Both the position numbers and the translations under genes were made by a program. Under the pieces are notes generated by a model. That model was not told the origin of the DNA and did no database searches. It worked only from the letters and a program-made list of their open reading frames with translations. Source: Acanthaster planci (Eukaryota > Echinodermata > Asteroidea > Valvatida > Acanthasteridae). From it: 64,000 nt of DNA. The stretch lies in NCBI RefSeq assembly GCF_001949145.1, contig NW_019091394.1:1566464-1630463 (forward strand), read 5' to 3'. This document shows positions 60,491 through 64,000 of the stretch, piece after piece (the first letter of the stretch is position 1; each line of letters begins with the position of its first letter).

Positions 60491-60659
60491 GATGGTTGCC
60501 AGATTGTTTCGCCGTTGGCGGCGCCCTACATGCACAAAATTCCGCCACTTGCTAGCTAGTTAGCTGCACGCGTTCTAAAGCGCCGATACTATAAAAAGTC
60601 TGCTGCGTTGTTAAGCAGGATTTCTTTCGTCTACCTGGGTCGAAGAAGGTGCCGTGATT
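60488..60659. promoter_or_regulatory. Compact bidirectional promoter of GRTP1 (-) and DAW1 (+)
   Basis: Only 172 bp separate the two start codons, so both 5'UTRs and promoters must overlap. A TATAAAAA lies at 60590-60597 on +, about 63 bp before the DAW1 ATG and well placed for it. A GTTGCC half-site (60495-60500), of the kind found in RFX/X-box sites of ciliary genes, is present, but no full X-box is seen. Confidence 0.65.
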
Positions 60660-63600
60660 ATGAGGCTCAAACGGTTTCTACTTAGATACTATCCCCCGGG
60701 TAAGTTGGGCGAACTGTTCACAGCTGGGACTGCAGAAAAAACGACTTGTGAAGTTGTGTTTTGTATGTTGTTACTAACGCAGTAAATATGGTAAAGTAGG
60801 CTAACCGTTTAACTTTTGCAAGGCAAGCATGTCAAGTCATCGCCAATTCGCCATCATGTTTTTTTGGTGGGCGAGGCATGCTAGGGTGTTTTGCCTGTCA
60901 CCAGACACAGACGAAGGAGCTAAACCGACTTTGTATTAGCAGTCTTTGAACACACTTATTTGCTTTGACCATGATTAGGCATGTTGTTACTGTTAGGGGC
61001 CTACCGTACGTACAAACATTTTGATTATAAGTGTCTGACATTTCTGATGTCAAATCAATGACTCACCAGTCTCGGATGTTTCTCTTTGAGTTAACGTCTG
61101 TGACGGTAGACCTATCTACTCTGATAAGGAACAAAAGAGGGCATGTTTTTAAATGAAATCGAAAGTTCTTTGGTACTAACTCGCCATGCCCACTGCAAGT
61201 TTATTCGTGTTTGACACAGGGTACACTGAGTACATGCAACAGATTTAATCTGGAATGTATGGTCTCTGTGTGCACACCGAATGCATGCGAAAACCCAGTT
61301 GGAAAACTTTGTACCAGTCTGTCTCCCTTTCACTGGTGAGGGTACACTTCAACTCGGGGCGGATAGTCTCCAGGATCCTAAGTTTGCTACTTACGCCTGA
61401 CTTACATGCACCATAAAAATCAATGAGACTTGGTAACAGGTGTTAGTGTTGCCTGTTGTATGAAATAGTGATCGTTGCCTTGGGCTGGATTCTGGAGCTT
61501 TTGTGAATGTGCTCACCATTTCATCGATTGATATTTGTTTAAGATGGCATGATGTAAAGCTGATGACACAGTTACCACGGTAACAAGCTGACAGTATCAA
61601 CATGAACCGCATAAACGTTATTATGTCAGCACAGTTTCTTGAAAATGAAATAAAATATTTGAAGACAAGTATTTCAACATTGTCTGCATTTTTTGGTAAT
61701 GGCATAGACCTAAAGGTCCGGTTCTAGTAGCCCGAAAAGTGTAATATTTTGTTACTTGTCATATGAATACCAGTGCACTTTTAAAACCTTTTCTTACGTG
61801 GAGCCAGTGATCAGTTTCTGCACAAAGAATCACTTGTGAACACCCCAAAGCTATCCTTGCTGTGCAAAGCATTTGAGTTGGAGTTTGCAATGTGTCTGGC
61901 AGGGTTTCTAGCTGAGCATCCTTTCAAGGTTAGGTTTAATGCCTGAATCCATCATTTCCTGTTAACAAAATCTTTTTGTGATTTGCAGGGATTATCTTGG
62001 AATATGAGCAGTCCAACACTCTCAAGACAAAGTCCATCGACCTGCTAGACCTGAAGCTAGAGTAAGTCCAGATGGCCCCTCCCCCAAGATGCCGGTGTTG
62101 TATTCTAGTCCATCGAAAGTCCCTTTACAAGTCCAGTCACAAGTCTGTTCACGAGACCAATCAGGAACAGTTGGGTGAAAGGTGAATGCTTTTGCCACTG
62201 TTCATTTGAATAATTTGTGACATGAAGACCAGATGACTTATGACGGACTTGGAAGGATGAACGATGGACTTGACTACAGCATCGGTAGTGGTTGAAATCT
62301 GTCTCAGTTAAACAAGCACTGTGGGGGAATTTGTAACTCCTCTTGGTTTCCCTGTGCGCAGGAGTGACGTGGATGCTATCCTAGACGAAATTGTCAGAAA
62401 GGAACCCCTGGTCACACCCAATCGCACGCCCCAGGTCAGACAGCTCATACAGCGACTTCAGGAGAAGATTGGCTTGAATGATGACCACAAGTTTTACCTC
62501 TTCAAGGTGAGCGGGCGAGACCACCCAATTTGGCACAGATGTTGTCACTGTTCCCGTTAACAGTGTCATTGTCATAGTTAAAGAACTGGTATTTGGGAAA
62601 ATGGCCAAAAGTTTCCGTCTCCCCCCTGTTTACAGGCACTGCGTGCACATATTCTCCCCCTGACCAACGTGGCCTTCAACAAGTCGGGCTCCAGCTTCAT
62701 CACGGGCAGCTACGACCGGACCTGCAAAGTCTGGGACACAGCCTCCGGAGAGGAGCTCCACACGCTGGAAGGGCACAGGAACGTGGTGTACGCCATCGCG
62801 TTCAACAACCCTTATGGGTAAGCTTGGAGTGTCAATCAGAACGGGAGCAAACTGACCAGTGAAATTTGTCATTTTTTTCTTCTGTCAAATATAATTATTT
62901 GTAAGATTTACATTTTGATCTAATTTCTTTGTACTGCTTGGGAAGACCAATAGAACAGACGTCACACTTTTATTCATGTGTGTGACTTTTCCTTGGATTT
63001 GATCATTTCCCCTTTTCTTGCTTCAAACTGCTTCCCCATTCACAAAATATCTCTCTACAAAGTCATTTGCAGCTTAGAATATCCGCATTTCATCTGACTT
63101 ACAAGTGACTTGTCCAACATTAAGACCTGTAGAGACCTCTCTCATATTGCCTACTATTCACTGAGGGAAAACAATCGCCCCTGATTGATGTCAGGTTTCA
63201 CCTCGAAATGAACACTCTCTCTGTCACTATCAAAGAAGACCGCATTTTCATTAAGTTCTTTTGAGAGTTGTAATATTTATTATTTGGTCTTTTGATAGCT
63301 TCTTGCAAGTTTTTGATGACCAGCCGTGGTCCACTGGTAGGCAAAAATATGGCTGTGATGAATGGAGAAGTCTGTTGGTAGTAACAGCGGCCTCTCGCTT
63401 TATAACATCTTTTACAGCCTCCTTTTTAACTGGATCTGGGAGGCCTAGAGAAGACAAAATTATCAGTTACTGAAACTGAATGACTGGCACAATCTTTGCT
63501 TTTGTGTGGTGGCCTAACGTACTATCAGCAAGCTGTTTTTTGTAATTGTTTTTCTTTTTTAGGGATAAAATTGCGACGGGTTCCTTTGACAAAACTTGCA

Positions 63601-63662
63601 AGCTGTGGAGCTCAGAGACAGGAAAGTGCTATCATATATTCAGAGGGCATACAGCGGAAATT
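60660..63662 (+). CDS. DAW1: Dynein assembly factor with WD repeats 1, first five exons (3' end outside window)
   Basis: DAW1 (WDR69, ODA16 in Chlamydomonas) is an adaptor that carries outer-arm axonemal dynein into cilia by intraflagellar transport. Coding exons: 60660-60699, 61989-62061, 62362-62506, 62636-62817, 63563-63662. All use GT-AG with matching phases, giving 180 residues before the last donor (GTAAGT at 63663). The N-terminus [20 protein letters not shown] and TKSIDLLDL are typical of DAW1. Then come [12 protein letters not shown] and [22 protein letters not shown] repeat 1 ends [20 protein letters not shown], repeat 2 is [20 protein letters not shown], and repeat 3 begins at GHTAEI. 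About 415 residues are usual, so over half the gene lies to the right. The ATG has A at -3. Confidence 0.93.
61896..61941. repeat. Fragment related to the right end of the 35013-35320 element
   Basis: GTCTGGCAGGGTTTCTAGCTGAGCATCCTTTCAAGGTTAGG matches, with changes, the right end of the element in FMR1/FXR intron 7. Lies in DAW1 intron 1. Confidence 0.4.
62092..62290. repeat. Dispersed repeat, third copy (DAW1 intron 2)
   Basis: Holds CCAGTCACAAGTC...GTGAATGCTTTTGCCACTGTTCATTTGAATAATTTGTGAC, the same text as 52080-52180 with changes. Non-coding. Confidence 0.5.
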
Positions 63663-64000
63663 GTAAGTACACGTCCACAGATAATCTGTGGTATTCTTTT
63701 GCATATGTTTCGGTATGACCTACACGTAGCCAGTCAGGTGGAACAAGACCATGGGGGCTGTTAAAATGAACAGTGTGTTATAATAATTGGAAACTTAGAC
63801 CCAGAGTGACAGTGACAGGTGGTGTCCAAATCGTGTGGGTACCGAAAAAAGAAATAATACAAGTTCCTATGTGAGCCATCAGCCATCACGGCCCAATTTC
63901 TAGCATTGCTCAACAGTTGATTTTCTACTGAATCTTGGTCTTGTTTCATGGAGGCTGGTTAGCAAAATGCTTTACCCGGGAGGAAAGATTTGCTTAACCC
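63663..64000 (+). other. DAW1 intron 5 (incomplete)
   Basis: Begins with a GTAAGT donor. No further exon is seen before the window ends; the rest of the WD40 propeller must lie beyond it. Confidence 0.7.

Overview
The window is animal nuclear DNA. It shows spliced genes with GT-AG introns, long AT-rich introns and intergenic stretches, dispersed repeats and two assembly gaps of Ns (8393-9292 and 39848-40607). A single FMR1/FXR-family gene whose C-terminus resembles FXR1/FXR2, together with many TACATG palindromes and tRNA-derived repeat fragments, suggests an invertebrate. A marine deuterostome such as an echinoderm or hemichordate is my best guess, but the species cannot be fixed from the sequence alone.

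Five conserved protein genes were found by joining exons by hand across splice sites and checking reading phase at every junction. (1) The 3' two exons of a profilin gene lie on + (744-2756); its start is left of the window. (2) A complete gene for the small (beta, RAP30) subunit of TFIIF, GTF2F2, lies on - (12067-17337; 8 coding exons, 257 aa if one missing base is assumed). (3) A complete Fragile-X family RNA-binding protein gene, FMR1/FXR, lies on + (19205-41563; 14 coding exons, 734 aa). (4) A complete growth-hormone-regulated TBC protein gene, GRTP1, lies on - (52557-60487; 7 coding exons, 345 aa). (5) The first five exons of the axonemal dynein assembly factor DAW1 (WDR69/ODA16) lie on + (60660-63662) and run off the right edge.

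Layout: profilin tail (1-2.8 kb); about 9.3 kb without a recognisable gene (2.8-12.1 kb, including gap 1); GTF2F2 (12.1-17.3 kb) head-to-head with FMR1/FXR (19.2-41.6 kb; intron 1 is 11.6 kb and full of repeats); about 11 kb of probable 3'UTR and intergenic DNA (41.6-52.6 kb) holding a perfect 61-bp tandem array; then GRTP1 and DAW1, divergently transcribed from start codons only 172 bp apart. The genes are unrelated housekeeping or cell-biology genes (actin regulation, Pol II initiation, mRNA translation control, Rab-GAP, cilia) and do not form one pathway.

The most unusual structure is a set of at least eight non-coding elements whose ends read TTAACCCTAAC...GTTAGGGTTAA or close variants. 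They look like piggyBac-type MITEs. Most lie in introns or flanks of FMR1/FXR and its neighbours. One abuts a sequence very close to the known piggyBac terminal motif. No operon, CRISPR array, viral genome or wholly new protein system was seen.
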